Assembly: GCA_035570275.1 (NCBI GenBank)
Contig: DATMNI010000480.1
Span: 1-33,840, forward strand
Source: DATMNI01 sp035570275
Lineage (GTDB): Bacteria; Acidobacteriota; Terriglobia; Bryobacterales; Bryobacteraceae
Direction of reading: 5' to 3'
DNA length: 33,840 bases
The position numbers and the translations under genes were made by a program. This document shows positions 6,993-15,816 of this stretch, piece after piece (the first letter of the stretch is position 1; each line of letters opens with the position of its first letter). The notes beneath the pieces were generated by a model, which did no database searches, was not told the origin of the DNA, and worked only from the letters and a program-made list of their open reading frames with translations.

Positions 6993-9944
6993 ATGTCTCG
7001 ATACAACGTGTTGCCAGTGGCGTTTTTGCTCTGCCTTTCGGTGATTCACGGCCAGACTCCCGACACCGCCCTGGTCCACGGCCAGGTGCTGGATCAAAGC
7101 CGCGCCGGCGTTTCCGGTGTGGCGGTCACGGTAAAGAACACGCAGACCGGCCTGGAGCGAACCACTCAAACCGACGCCGCCGGCAACTTCTCACTGGCCG
7201 GTCTGCCGGTGGCCGGCGCCTACGATATCACGGCCACCAAGACCGGATTCGCCGATGCGCAGTTGAAAGGCGTCACCCTGGCCGGCGGCACCACCGCCGA
7301 TTTCAACCTGCAACTCAACGTGGCCAGCGGCCAGTCGCAGATCACGGTCACCGGGGTGATGGGCGAAATCCGGACGGACGCGCCGCAGTTGGGCACGCTT
7401 TTGGACGCCACCCAAATAGAAGAAACGCCGCTTCTCAGCCGCCGCATCACATTCCTGCCGATGTTGAACGCCGCCAACCGTCCGGCCATCAACCAGGGCG
7501 ACGTGTTTATGAACCAGAACCTGTTCACTTCGAACGGCGCCGGCCGCCGCCAGGCCTGGTTTGAAGTGGATGGCACAACCGGCAACGATAGCTGGGGGCG
7601 GCAGACCATCTTCAGCAACATTCCGGTGGCTGCCCTGCAAGAAATGGCGGTGCTCACCAACGCATTCACCGCGGAATATGGCGGCAGCACCGGCAGCGTG
7701 GTGAACATTGTCACCAAGACCGGCGGCAGCCAACTGCATGGCGAGTTGATGGAACTCTGGCGCCCCTCCGCCACGGCGGCGGCGCTTTCGGGCTTCACCT
7801 CCACCAACGCCGCCAGCGGCAACGACCTCACGTATGACACGCTGGGCCAATCGGCCGCGTCGCTTTCCGGCCCCCTGGGAACTGGCGGCGGCCGCACTCA
7901 TTTTTTTCTGGCCGGCGAATTCAGCCGCGAGAATAAGTCGTCGCCGATCATTTCGCCGGTGGCGCCGGGAGCATTTGTCGGCCATTATCGCGGCTGGCTG
8001 GGGGACGCGCGCATCGACCATCAGATCAACGACAATCACAACCTGTTTTTCCGCGGCAACATGGATGGCTTCCACGACACCAATCCCAACGGCGCGGTGG
8101 GCGGAAACAACCTGCCCTCGGTGGACCGTATTTTCCGCCGCCGGACGTACTCGGCGGAACTGGGCGAGACCGCCGTGTTGACATCCAACATCATCAACAA
8201 TGCCCGCGTGCAGTTCCAACTGGCTTCGCCGATCACGGAGTTTGACCCGGTGATCTTCGGCACGCAGTATCAGGTTCCCATTTCCGCCGGTGGCACGTTC
8301 ACCACGGGCACCTCGCAATCGGCCCTGTTGATGAACCGGCAATACCAGGTGAACGACACCCTTTCGGCCGTTTGGGGCCGCCACCAGGTGAAGTTCGGCG
8401 TCGATATGATTCTGGCCCACACCGGCGGCAACAGCAAGGAATTCGGCGGCCCCATCTACCTGGGCCAGTTCGTCTACAACACTTGCACCCTGAGTCTGGC
8501 GGCTTGTGAAGGCCCGGCCTACCTGAACAATATCGCCAACGTGAGAACCTACACGCAGAGCTACGGCAACGCCAATTACACGGTGGACGACACCCTGTGG
8601 TCGCTCTTCGTTCAGGACGATATCCGTCTGCGCCCGGACCTCACGGTCAACATCGGGCTGCGCTACGAGCAGCAGACCTTCGCCGATTCGCGCCGGGATT
8701 TCGCGCCGCGGGTGGGCTTCTCCTACAACGTGCGCGGCGATGGCAAGACCGTGATCCGCGGCGGCTTCGGCATCTACTACTCGCAAATTGTGGATAACTC
8801 CGCGGCCAATTGGGCCCTCACCGGACCCACCGGCGTGTTCAACTACACGGCGGCTCCCGGCCAGGTCGGCTTCCCCGGTTCCGTGGCCGCGGTGCCGCTG
8901 CCGGTCTTCCCCGCGGGCGCGCCGGTGCCGCTGCGCAGTCTCTACGTGCGGCCCGGCGACAGCGCCAATCTCAACCGGTTCTTCCCGACCTCAACGCTGA
9001 TGGGGTACCAGGACAAGCTGATGAACCCCTACTCGGAGCAGTGGAGCTTCGGCATAGAGCGCCGCCTGGCGACGGATTGGGTGCTGGCGGTGGACTACGT
9101 AGGCTCCCACACGCTCAAGATCAACCGCCCGTTGGATGTGGACCCGCCCACGCCATTCCCCCGCACCGCGCCCGGCCAAATCCGCACCGCCCAGGCCGCC
9201 AACTGCACGCGGCCGTATTGGATCGCCTTTTACCAGCAACAGGGCACCGTTTGCAACACCGCCGCTGCCACCAACCCGCAGCCCCCATATTCCACGATCA
9301 CTAGCGACGTCAACAACGGCTACGCGTATTACGACGCGCTGGATGTGAACCTCACCCACCGTTTCAGCAACCACCTCTCCATGCTGGCCAGCTACACCTG
9401 GTCGCACGCCATCGACAACGTGGACCCCGACATCCCCGGCCAGAACCCCAACGACCCGAACTTCACCGGCAAGGTGGAGAACGGCAACGCCATCTACGAC
9501 CAACGCCAGCGGTTCGTGCTGAGCGGCGTGTGGGTAGCGCCGTTCCAGGTGCATATCGGGGGTGTGGCGACGCTGGCTACCGGGCTGCCGTATAACATTA
9601 CCACCGGCACCACCAATAGCGGCGATACGGGCGCCACCGCGGACCGCCCGGTGATCAACGGCGTGGTGATTGGCCGCAACACCGGCCGCGGGTACGGGAT
9701 CTACGACTTCGCGCCATTCATCGAGCGGCCGTTTGCGCTGCCGTTTGCGAAGCGCGGGGAGAGCGTGCGGCTGGACCTGCGGGCCGAGGCTTTCAACGTG
9801 TTCAACCACCCGAACTTCGCCGGCTACAGCGGCACCTACGGCAACGGCGCCACCGCCGGCGCGGGTTTCGGCACGCCCCTGGTGGGCATCACGAACCAGT
9901 TCCCGGCGCGGAGCTTGCAATTCTCGGCGAAGTTCCGGTTTTGA
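6993..9944 (+). CDS. TonB-dependent receptor with carboxypeptidase regulatory-like domain (Oar type)
   Basis: The 983-residue outer-membrane protein starts with a signal peptide (MSRYNVLPVAFLLCLSVIHG). Residues about 28-115 form a CarboxypepD_reg-like beta-sandwich (GQVLDQSRAGVSGVAVTVKN, TDAAGNFSLAGLPVAG). A plug domain follows (EVDGTTGNDSW, TAEYGGSTGSVVNIVTKTGG). The rest is a long beta-barrel ending in aromatic QFSAKFRF, as expected for barrel insertion. Such receptors are abundant in acidobacteria and are thought to import large or complex ligands with TonB/ExbBD energy. The ligand is not predictable. The start has AGAGG 5 nt upstream. It appears to be a single-gene unit. Confidence 0.93.
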   Translation: MSRYNVLPVAFLLCLSVIHGQTPDTALVHGQVLDQSRAGVSGVAVTVKNTQTGLERTTQTDAAGNFSLAGLPVAGAYDITATKTGFADAQLKGVTLAGGTTADFNLQLNVASGQSQITVTGVMGEIRTDAPQLGTLLDATQIEETPLLSRRITFLPMLNAANRPAINQGDVFMNQNLFTSNGAGRRQAWFEVDGTTGNDSWGRQTIFSNIPVAALQEMAVLTNAFTAEYGGSTGSVVNIVTKTGGSQLHGELMELWRPSATAAALSGFTSTNAASGNDLTYDTLGQSAASLSGPLGTGGGRTHFFLAGEFSRENKSSPIISPVAPGAFVGHYRGWLGDARIDHQINDNHNLFFRGNMDGFHDTNPNGAVGGNNLPSVDRIFRRRTYSAELGETAVLTSNIINNARVQFQLASPITEFDPVIFGTQYQVPISAGGTFTTGTSQSALLMNRQYQVNDTLSAVWGRHQVKFGVDMILAHTGGNSKEFGGPIYLGQFVYNTCTLSLAACEGPAYLNNIANVRTYTQSYGNANYTVDDTLWSLFVQDDIRLRPDLTVNIGLRYEQQTFADSRRDFAPRVGFSYNVRGDGKTVIRGGFGIYYSQIVDNSAANWALTGPTGVFNYTAAPGQVGFPGSVAAVPLPVFPAGAPVPLRSLYVRPGDSANLNRFFPTSTLMGYQDKLMNPYSEQWSFGIERRLATDWVLAVDYVGSHTLKINRPLDVDPPTPFPRTAPGQIRTAQAANCTRPYWIAFYQQQGTVCNTAAATNPQPPYSTITSDVNNGYAYYDALDVNLTHRFSNHLSMLASYTWSHAIDNVDPDIPGQNPNDPNFTGKVENGNAIYDQRQRFVLSGVWVAPFQVHIGGVATLATGLPYNITTGTTNSGDTGATADRPVINGVVIGRNTGRGYGIYDFAPFIERPFALPFAKRGESVRLDLRAEAFNVFNHPNFAGYSGTYGNGATAGAGFGTPLVGITNQFPARSLQFSAKFRF

Positions 9945-10058
9945 GGCGAGTTTGAGCGGGGTTTTGAGCCTTTGCCGTTTTGAGCCCCTGCCCGCAACGG
10001 TTGCAACTCCGCAGGACCGCTGCTTTTGTACCCGGGCCCGCTTAGCACACCGTTTCAT

Positions 10059-10076
10059 AAATACAGTCGCGTATTT
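10059..10076. promoter_or_regulatory. Operator-like palindrome AAATAC-N6-GTATTT
   Basis: This is a perfect 6-bp inverted repeat around AGTCGC, an 18-bp site of the size and AT-rich arm type bound by TetR-family repressors. It lies about 230 bp upstream of the remains of an RND outer-membrane factor, a gene class often TetR-controlled. No TetR gene is in the window. The assignment is inference. Confidence 0.35.
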
Positions 10077-10085
10077 CGACGAAAA

Positions 10086-10121
10086 CGCTCCCTAACGGTC
10101 GTGCGACAAGTCGCGGCTCTG
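10086..10121 (-). repeat. Dispersed GAGCCGC...GGGAGCG motif, copy 1
   Basis: The minus strand reads CAGAGCCGCGAC, then nine extra bases, then GACCGTTAGGGAGCG. It is the same motif as at 12241, 13203 and 17606, but with a short insertion in the middle. Confidence 0.6.
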
Positions 10122-10301
10122 ATCGGAGCCACAAGCGGTTTCCAGAGACGCCGGCGTATTCCTGAAATGGAACGCTGAGTCGAGCCGGCCATTTCACGCC
10201 CCGAACAGACGACGTATCCGCGGCTGCCGGCCCGTCCCCTAAGGCAGGCTCGCAGCGGGAAGTGCTGGTGGCGGTCCTGCAGGACCGGACGGCTGGCGTA
10301 G

Positions 10302-10450
10302 GTGCGGTATCGCGGCGGAGTGGACACGCTCATGAATGCGCTGGATGCCGACCGCGATCGGTTTGGCGCCCGAGGTTGGTGCAGCTTTACAAGGCGCTGG
10401 GCGGTGGCTGGCAGCGACACAGCGCAGCGACCCAGCGCCGCGACACAGCA
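10302..10450 (+). pseudogene. Remnant C-terminus of an RND outer-membrane factor (NodT/TolC type)
   Basis: One frame reads RYRGGVDTLMNALDADRDRF, the conserved C-terminal repeat of NodT-like efflux lipoproteins. After a small deletion another frame reads LVQLYKALGGGW, the family's terminal motif. A TAG stop precedes the first block in frame. Only about 40 codons remain, so this is a decayed gene tail. It sits just upstream of a STAS gene, a gene type I associate with RND efflux operons in acidobacteria. Confidence 0.75.
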
Positions 10451-10640
10451 GGGGTGCCAGCCGTTCGGCAAATGCCTGTATCCAGGCAGCGGGGCAGCCA
10501 TTCTCCCGCCCTGCCATGGAAGCAGGCCGAAGCGTTTCAATCGGTTACCCGGATTTTGCAGTTGGCGCGGGACCTGCTCTTGCATGTCCAGGTATGAAGA
10601 ACCTACGTTTGGAGGCGGCGCCGTCCAGGTAACTCAGACG

Positions 10641-10943
10641 ATGTCCGTAAAACCAATGATGAAAATTCAATCTCAAGAACTCGACGAGCAGTTGATACTG
10701 CAGGTCGAAGGGCGATTGGCCGGGGCCTTTGTGCCCGAGCTCGAAACCTGCTGGCAGGCTGCCCGTGCCGACCGGCCGAACCGGAAGATCTCGGTTGACC
10801 TGAAGAGCGTCACGTGTATCGACCGGGACGGCCGGCGACTGCTGCAGTCGATGCACAGCCATGGGGTAGGCTTCCTCCGGGCCGGACTCGCCGTTCAGGA
10901 CATTCTCGAACAGATTATGGAGCAGCCGGAATGCAACCAGTAG
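10641..10943 (+). CDS. Small STAS-domain protein
   Basis: The 100-residue protein has a STAS fold of anti-sigma-factor-antagonist type. It has an N-terminal strand pair (EQLILQVEGRLAGAFVPELE), the central strand KISVDLKSVTCIDRDGRRLL where the antagonist phosphosite loop would be, and a final helix (GLAVQDILEQI). The usual serine of the D-S-x-G loop is replaced by R-D-G (CIDRDGR), so control by phosphorylation is doubtful. I chose the ATG at 10641 with AGGT ahead. Internal ATGs at 10656/10659 are alternatives. Being next to an efflux relic suggests it once belonged to that operon. Confidence 0.8.
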   Translation: MSVKPMMKIQSQELDEQLILQVEGRLAGAFVPELETCWQAARADRPNRKISVDLKSVTCIDRDGRRLLQSMHSHGVGFLRAGLAVQDILEQIMEQPECNQ

Positions 10944-11086
10944 AGCAGGCGAACCAGCGCGCGGCGGACCTTTACCGGCTGGCCTTCCGCGCCCGCAGGC
11001 CGGCCCGAAACGCGGCCAGGATGCAGGGTTCGACATCCACTGCCGTCAAGTCATACGTACTCCCGAGTGAGGTGCAGCATGCCTGA
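10931..11086 (+). CDS. Small basic hypothetical protein (51 aa)
   Basis: The ORF starts at an ATG inside the end of the STAS gene, with GGAG about 9 nt ahead. It ends 8 nt into the start of the zinc-ribbon protein gene. It reads MQPVEQANQRAADLYRLAFR followed by an arginine/alanine-rich stretch. No family is recognised. Overlap on both sides and a good ribosome binding site suggest translational coupling, but the codons could also be chance. Confidence 0.4.
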   Translation: MQPVEQANQRAADLYRLAFRARRPARNAARMQGSTSTAVKSYVLPSEVQHA

Positions 11087-12017
11087 AACGACGAAGCCGA
11101 ATTTCGGCGCCCTCTGGTGCGACTTTATGCACGACTCGCCCATGTGGCCGATTCACGGCCAATACCAATGCCGCACCTGCGGACGGCATTACCCCGTGCC
11201 GTGGACCGGAGACCAGGTTGCGGCGGCGCCGGACAGGCCGAATGGCGCCCACTTTACAGCCCCGGCGCAAATCCGCCCGGCGCGCGTTCCATCCTTCCGA
11301 TCCGCCTTACCGCCGCTGGTCATCATGCTGGCGCTCCTGCTGGCTTCAACCGTTCGGGCCGCCGACGCACCCATGGTGGAATCCACCGCGCCCGCCAGCA
11401 TGGCCTTCGCGCGTTACATCGCCGGCCTGGAACAGGCGAGCCCCTGGAGTCTCGAAACCGTTGAGATTGATGCTTCGCTGCCGAAACTTGAGAAGCACGG
11501 GCGGCTGCGCGCCATCCGCCATCTATTGCCGTTTGGCAAGCCGGAATACAAGGTGCTCGAAATCGCCGGCGATCGGACCGTCAGGCAACAGGTGATCGTC
11601 CGTTACCTCTCCGCCGAGGTGGAGGCCGCGGCAATTCCGGCCTCCTCGGTTGCGATTACTCCGGCGAATTACAAGTTTCGCTACAAAGGCTCCGTGCCGA
11701 CTGGTGAGACCGTCGCCTATGCGTTTCTCATCACACCGCGCCATAAGCGCGCGGGCCTCATCCAAGGCGAATTGTGGCTCGACGGCGAAACTGGTACTGT
11801 CGTGCGCCAGTCCGGCCACTTAGTCAAGAAACCGTCGATATTCGTGAAGCGCGTCGATGTTACCCGGGAGACATCACTACGCGATGGAATTGCCGAAATG
11901 CGTTTTACGCATTTGTCGGTGGACACGTGGTTGGTTGGACGCGCCGAACTGACCATCCAGGAACGCCCCTGCGCCGCTGCGGATAACCCGCCTGCGCTGA
12001 ACATTGCGGAGCCGTAG
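11079..12017 (+). CDS. Membrane-anchored protein with N-terminal zinc-ribbon-like motif
   Basis: The 312-residue protein has a cysteine-bearing cytoplasmic head (C14 and CRTCGRHY at C31/C34). A single hydrophobic segment follows at about residues 77-92 (LPPLVIMLALLLASTVRAA), which could also act as an internal signal. The rest is an extracytoplasmic beta-rich domain (QGELWLDGETGTVVRQSGHL, SIFVKRVDVTRE) that resembles the half-barrel of lipoprotein-sorting (LolA-like) folds. No specific family name can be given. The ATG at 11079 has GAGG 6 nt ahead and is preferred over the in-frame start at 11067. It is followed without a gap by a 42-codon membrane ORF. Confidence 0.72.
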   Translation: MPETTKPNFGALWCDFMHDSPMWPIHGQYQCRTCGRHYPVPWTGDQVAAAPDRPNGAHFTAPAQIRPARVPSFRSALPPLVIMLALLLASTVRAADAPMVESTAPASMAFARYIAGLEQASPWSLETVEIDASLPKLEKHGRLRAIRHLLPFGKPEYKVLEIAGDRTVRQQVIVRYLSAEVEAAAIPASSVAITPANYKFRYKGSVPTGETVAYAFLITPRHKRAGLIQGELWLDGETGTVVRQSGHLVKKPSIFVKRVDVTRETSLRDGIAEMRFTHLSVDTWLVGRAELTIQERPCAAADNPPALNIAEP

Positions 12018-12146
12018 ATGCGGAACTGGCTTCGCAGGCATAGCGTTGTCGCCGGTGTGCTCTGGGCTGCTCTGGTGCTGGCAGCCACCGAATGTGTTCT
12101 GCTTCTTTACTACCTCGATTCATGGCTCACGCTGCCTCTCCTCTGA
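12018..12146 (+). CDS. Small single-pass membrane protein (42 aa)
   Basis: The ATG follows the preceding stop directly (TAGATG). The product has a basic start (MRNWLRRHS) and one hydrophobic helix of about 22 residues (VVAGVLWAALVLAATECVLLL), then YYLDSWLTLPLL. The positive-inside pattern predicts a cytoplasmic N-terminus. It is too short for most gene finders. Direct coupling to the zinc-ribbon membrane protein suggests a partner subunit. Confidence 0.55.
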   Translation: MRNWLRRHSVVAGVLWAALVLAATECVLLLYYLDSWLTLPLL

Positions 12147-12493
12147 GCCTGTCCCCCGTTTAAATTTAAATTCAAAAACACCGCTTACTGACGTGCGCGG
12201 CTCTGGAGATTCGGGTGTTACTGAGCCGCGCCCCCCCTAACAGAGCCGCGACCGTAAGGGAGCGGTGGCGTTGCCTTGGGGAGCGGTGGCGCTGCCGGAA
12301 TGCGGGCATTTGCCAAGCTTCCGGTGGCAGCTCCCGAGTGTATAGTAGCCTCGCAGGTTGCTAAGTGGTTGTGTTACTTGCAATAACCTAGTCCATTGTT
12401 CCTGGCATGTTACCTGCTTTCTTAGGCAGCGGGGTTGCCAAGCGGCCTGCAAGCTTCGCGGCGGCTCACTTCAAGGAATAGGGAGTTCATACA
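12147..12493. repeat. Intergenic region with dispersed motif copy 2 and local repeats
   Basis: About 350 bp without a gene. It has the palindrome TTTAAATTTAAA (12159-12170) and a motif copy at 12241-12264 (CAGAGCCGCGACC...GGGAGCG). Two near-identical stretches, GAGCGGTGGCGTTGCC and GAGCGGTGGCGCTGCC, follow it. No promoter could be assigned with confidence. Confidence 0.55.
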
Positions 12494-13090
12494 ATGTTCA
12501 GAACCACTGGTTTCGCGGCGATTCTTTTGGGAGGGGCGCTGGCAGCGCTGCCGGCGTTTTCCCAGGAGACCGGCCGGTCCGAAGTCTCCGTTCAGGCATT
12601 CGGAAGCTTCGTGAAGAGTACAACCGAAAATGGAGTGCAGCAGGGCGCCACCAATAGCGGCGGCGTGCTGGCGAGCTATCGTTTCTTCTTCTCGAACAAC
12701 CACGGCGTGGAAGTGAATTACGGTTATTCGCGCAACAGCCAAACTTATGGTTTGGCGGACGGCCCGCTGGGAGTGAAGTCAAACCAGCATGAAATAACGG
12801 CGGCTTATGTCTACCGGCATCCTCTGCGGCACTTCACGCCCTTTGTTGAGGCCGGCGTGGGCGGCCTGGTGTTCGATCCCAAGGACACGCCGGCAGCCAC
12901 AACACAGGCCCGGGCTGCGTTTCTGTACGGCGGTGGCGCCGATTTCAACATCGCCAAGCGCGTCTTCGTTCGGGCCGAGTATCGCGGCCTGGTTTACAAC
13001 AGTCCGACTTTCGACCTGACCCCGGCGTTCGGCACGGATCGCGTAACCCACCGCGCCGAGCCTTCCATCGGGTTTGGCTACCGGTTCTAA
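12494..13090 (+). CDS. Outer-membrane beta-barrel protein
   Basis: The 198-residue protein has a signal peptide (MFRTTGFAAILLGGALAALP, cut near AFSQ). Amphipathic strands of an eight-stranded OmpA/OmpX-like barrel follow: EVSVQAFGSFVKS, GGVLASYRFFFS, GVEVNYGYSRNS, HEITAAYVYRH, TPFVEAGVGGLVF, KRVFVRAEYRGLVY. It ends in IGFGYRF with the C-terminal phenylalanine recognised by the BAM machinery. Its role may be structural, adhesion or transport; nothing in the sequence decides. The ribosome binding site GGGAG lies about 9 nt upstream. It stands alone between repeat-bearing intergenic regions. Confidence 0.88.
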   Translation: MFRTTGFAAILLGGALAALPAFSQETGRSEVSVQAFGSFVKSTTENGVQQGATNSGGVLASYRFFFSNNHGVEVNYGYSRNSQTYGLADGPLGVKSNQHEITAAYVYRHPLRHFTPFVEAGVGGLVFDPKDTPAATTQARAAFLYGGGADFNIAKRVFVRAEYRGLVYNSPTFDLTPAFGTDRVTHRAEPSIGFGYRF

Positions 13091-13449
13091 GCGTGAACCG
13101 GTTCGGGAGGCCGAGCCATTGCTCCTCGCGAGGGCGGGAGGGGCGGGCGATGGCTCGGCGCTCCATGACAACTGCGATGGGCCTCCGAATTCGCCCCTGA
13201 TTGGGGCCGTGACCGTGAGGGAGCCTGTTTCAGGGCCTCCGGCGCCCATCGAGCGGTGACGCCATTTTGGCAGTTTGCCGGGATATCGGCAGCGGCCGTC
13301 GATGCGTGCCGGCACCGCAGGTCATTTCGGTTTTCAGATTCAGTTATATAGAACGCTCGCGCGGATGGCTCCAGGAATGCTACTTGTGAAACGATATCCG
13401 GTTTATGCATCGCCCGAATGCAGCCGGGCATCAATTGGGGGAGGGGACA
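13091..13449. other. Intergenic region with dispersed motif copy 3
   Basis: About 360 bp. A degenerate copy of the dispersed motif is at 13203-13226 (GGGGCCGTGACCGTGAGGGAGCC). No gene or clear terminator is visible. The region must hold the promoter of the following regulator gene, but I could not pick a convincing one. Confidence 0.45.
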
Positions 13450-15570
13450 ATGGTAGCAACTCCGAGTATCCGCATGACTTCACTTTCCGGGGCGCCGTCA
13501 GAGTATCTGTTGTCCGAACGGTACGAAGCCTTGATCCGCGTATCGCAAGCTATCGGCGCGCACCGCGAACCTAAAGACCTCTTCCGGGCCATGGCAACCG
13601 AACTGCACCGGGTCGTTCAGTTTGACGGCATCGTGGTCGCCCAGTACGACGAAAAGTCCAACGAGATCCTGTGGAACGCGTGCGAGGTCTGCAGCCAGCA
13701 GGGCCCTGTCTCGCCGCCCGACATTCCCGCCGACGAAACCATCACCAAGTGGGTCTATGAACGCCAGGAACCGCTGGTGATTCCCTCGCTCGACCGGGAA
13801 ACCCGGTTCCCACGCATGGTTGCGTTTCTCAGGGAGAAGGGATTTCAATCGGTATGCGCTCTTCCACTGACCACTGTCCACCGCCCGATTGGCAGTATCG
13901 CCGTCGCCAGCAAGCGTGCCGACGCCTACAGTACGGAAGAGGTGCGTTTTCTCTCGCTGGTGGCCGACCAGGCGGCGCTGGCCGTTGACGATGCGCTGAA
14001 TTTCCAGGCCTCCCAAATCGCGCAAACCGCGTTGCAGCACAAGAACGATCGCCTCAAGCTGCTGCTGGAAGTGAACAATACCATCGTTTCGAATCTGGAG
14101 CTGCGCGATCTTCTGAGGGCCATCTCGGCAAGCCTGCGTTCCGTCATGCAATGCGATGGTGTGGGCGTGGCGCTGCCGGACCGCGAAAGCAAGCAGTTGC
14201 GCGTCTACGCGCTCGATTTTCCGAACAGCAAAGGGCCGATTCCGAAAGAAATCCTGATTGCCACTAGTGACGACTCCCCCGGCGCCCTGGTATTCCGAAC
14301 GGGCAAGCCGGTGAGTATCCTACGCGGCGAATTGGATCGCGTCGACCCGCTGGCGGAATCGCAAGGTGTGCAGTCGCTGTGTCACATCCCGCTCATCAGC
14401 CGGAACCGTACCCTGGGGCTGTTGAGCCTAGCCCGATTGGCTCCCGTTCCTTTTTCGCCGCGGGACCTGGAGTTTCTGACCCTGGTTGGCAACCAGGTGG
14501 CGATCGCGGTAGAGAACGCGCTTGCCTACCATGAGATCGCCGAGTTGAAGGACCGGCTGGCGCAGGAAAAAGTCTACCTGGAAGACGAGATCCGAAGCGA
14601 GTTGAACTTCGAGGAGATTGTCGGCCGGAGCCCCTCCCTGCGGAGGCTGCTGCAGCAGATTGAGACCGTGGCGCCGACCGATTCCACCGTACTGATCTAT
14701 GGGGAGACCGGAACCGGGAAGGAACTGATCGCGCGCGCCATCCACAATCTGAGCGCCCGCGGCAAGAACTCCTTCGTCAAGCTGAACTGCGCCGCCATCC
14801 CCACGGGACTGCTTGAAAGCGAGATGTTCGGGCATGAAAAAGGCGCCTTCACAGGCGCAGTCGCGCAGCGCATCGGACGCTTTGAGCTGGCCCATCACGG
14901 GACGGTGTTTCTGGACGAAATCGGGGAGATTCCGCTGGAACTGCAGCCCAAACTGCTTCGCGTCTTGCAGGAACGGGAGTTTGAACGGTTAGGAAGCTCG
15001 CACACGCTGCGCACGGACGCGCGTCTGATTGCGGCGACCAATCGCGATCTGGGGGCCATGGTCGACGAACAGAAGTTTCGCGCCGATCTTTTCTACCGGT
15101 TGAATGTTTTTCCGGTGCACGTTCCCCCGCTGCGGGAGCGCCAGGACGATATCCCGCTGCTGGTCCGCCATTTTGTTCAGCAATTCGCGCGGCGCATGAG
15201 CCGGACGGTGGATACCATACCTACCGAAACCATGAACGTCCTCATCCGCTACCATTGGCCGGGAAACATCCGCGAGCTGCAAAACCTGGTGGAGCGCGCC
15301 GTGATCCTGTCGACCGGCCCGGTCCTGAAAGTGCCTCTCCATGACCTGCAGGCTCAGCCCGCGCCAGCCGCGGCCAGGAAAATCGAGACCCTGGAAGAGT
15401 CGGAGCGCCGGCACATCATGGACGCGCTGGATGCTTCGGACTGGGTGATCAGCGGGCCGAATGGCGCCGCCGGATCGCTGGGGTTGAAGCGGAGTACGCT
15501 GCAGGCCCGCATGGAAAAGCTGGGGATTCGGCGGGCTCGCGCGGCGGCGCCGTCCCAGAACTCACGATGA
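13450..15570 (+). CDS. Sigma54-dependent activator, GAF-GAF-AAA+-HTH (FhlA-like)
   Basis: The 706-residue regulator has two tandem GAF sensory domains (about 25-185 and 200-365). A short coiled linker follows (LKDRLAQEKVYLEDEI), then a complete sigma54-interaction AAA+ domain: Walker A GETGTGKE (418-425), the sigma54 contact loop GAFTGA (465-470), Walker B VFLDEIGE (486-493), and the sensor regions NRDLG and HWPGNIRELQNL. It ends in a Fis-type helix-turn-helix (LGLKRSTLQARMEKLGI). With both GAFTGA and Walker motifs intact it should activate a sigma54 promoter. GAF domains would sense a small ligand. The ATG at 13450 follows a strong GGGGAGGGG site. Its stop overlaps an ATG that begins a decayed RND-adaptor relic, so its former target may have been an efflux operon. 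Confidence 0.93.
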   Translation: MVATPSIRMTSLSGAPSEYLLSERYEALIRVSQAIGAHREPKDLFRAMATELHRVVQFDGIVVAQYDEKSNEILWNACEVCSQQGPVSPPDIPADETITKWVYERQEPLVIPSLDRETRFPRMVAFLREKGFQSVCALPLTTVHRPIGSIAVASKRADAYSTEEVRFLSLVADQAALAVDDALNFQASQIAQTALQHKNDRLKLLLEVNNTIVSNLELRDLLRAISASLRSVMQCDGVGVALPDRESKQLRVYALDFPNSKGPIPKEILIATSDDSPGALVFRTGKPVSILRGELDRVDPLAESQGVQSLCHIPLISRNRTLGLLSLARLAPVPFSPRDLEFLTLVGNQVAIAVENALAYHEIAELKDRLAQEKVYLEDEIRSELNFEEIVGRSPSLRRLLQQIETVAPTDSTVLIYGETGTGKELIARAIHNLSARGKNSFVKLNCAAIPTGLLESEMFGHEKGAFTGAVAQRIGRFELAHHGTVFLDEIGEIPLELQPKLLRVLQEREFERLGSSHTLRTDARLIAATNRDLGAMVDEQKFRADLFYRLNVFPVHVPPLRERQDDIPLLVRHFVQQFARRMSRTVDTIPTETMNVLIRYHWPGNIRELQNLVERAVILSTGPVLKVPLHDLQAQPAPAAARKIETLEESERRHIMDALDASDWVISGPNGAAGSLGLKRSTLQARMEKLGIRRARAAAPSQNSR

Positions 15571-15816
15571 TGCACCCTAGCGGTCAATTGGCACAAGCCA
15601 CGGCGCAACTGGCCCAGGCCGAGGCGCAACTCGCCGCGGCAAGGCAGTCATCAGGTTGCTGTGGTGGACCCGCAGAACCCTGTAAGCATCCGGACGGTCA
15701 GGGTTGACGAACGCACCTGCGCCATGTGGATCATCGAGGATGGCGTGTTGCCGGGAGAACGCGTCGTTGCAGTGGGGATGCAATTGCTCGGTTCCTCGGG
15801 GGAGGGCACAGTATGA
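15567..15816 (+). pseudogene. Decayed RND efflux periplasmic adaptor (HlyD/MFP)
   Basis: Two pieces survive in different frames. The first opens at the ATG overlapping the regulator's stop and reads GQLAQATAQLAQAEAQLAAA, the coiled-coil hairpin repeat of membrane-fusion proteins. From 15658 a second frame reads VVDPQNPVSIRTVRVDERT then MWIIEDGVLPGERVVAVGMQ, the C-terminal membrane-proximal domain. It stops at 15816. The lipoyl and barrel regions between are lost, along with a frameshift. The stop overlaps the start of the BON lipoprotein. Confidence 0.78.

Larger units (their letters stand above)
9945..10301. other. Intergenic region after the receptor, with repeats and an operator-like palindrome
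   Basis: About 350 bp without a convincing gene. It contains the inverted repeat at 10059-10076 and one copy of the dispersed GAGCCGC/GGGAGCG motif. No clear rho-independent terminator was seen after the receptor. Confidence 0.5.

Noticed and set aside
7191..8786. 531-codon open frame antisense to the TonB-dependent receptor
   Set aside because: It is a high-G+C shadow. It has no domain motif, while the plus-strand receptor is clearly coding over the same bases.
10055..10585. 176-codon minus-strand open frame
   Set aside because: Arginine/proline-rich shadow. The plus strand here carries a recognisable efflux gene relic.
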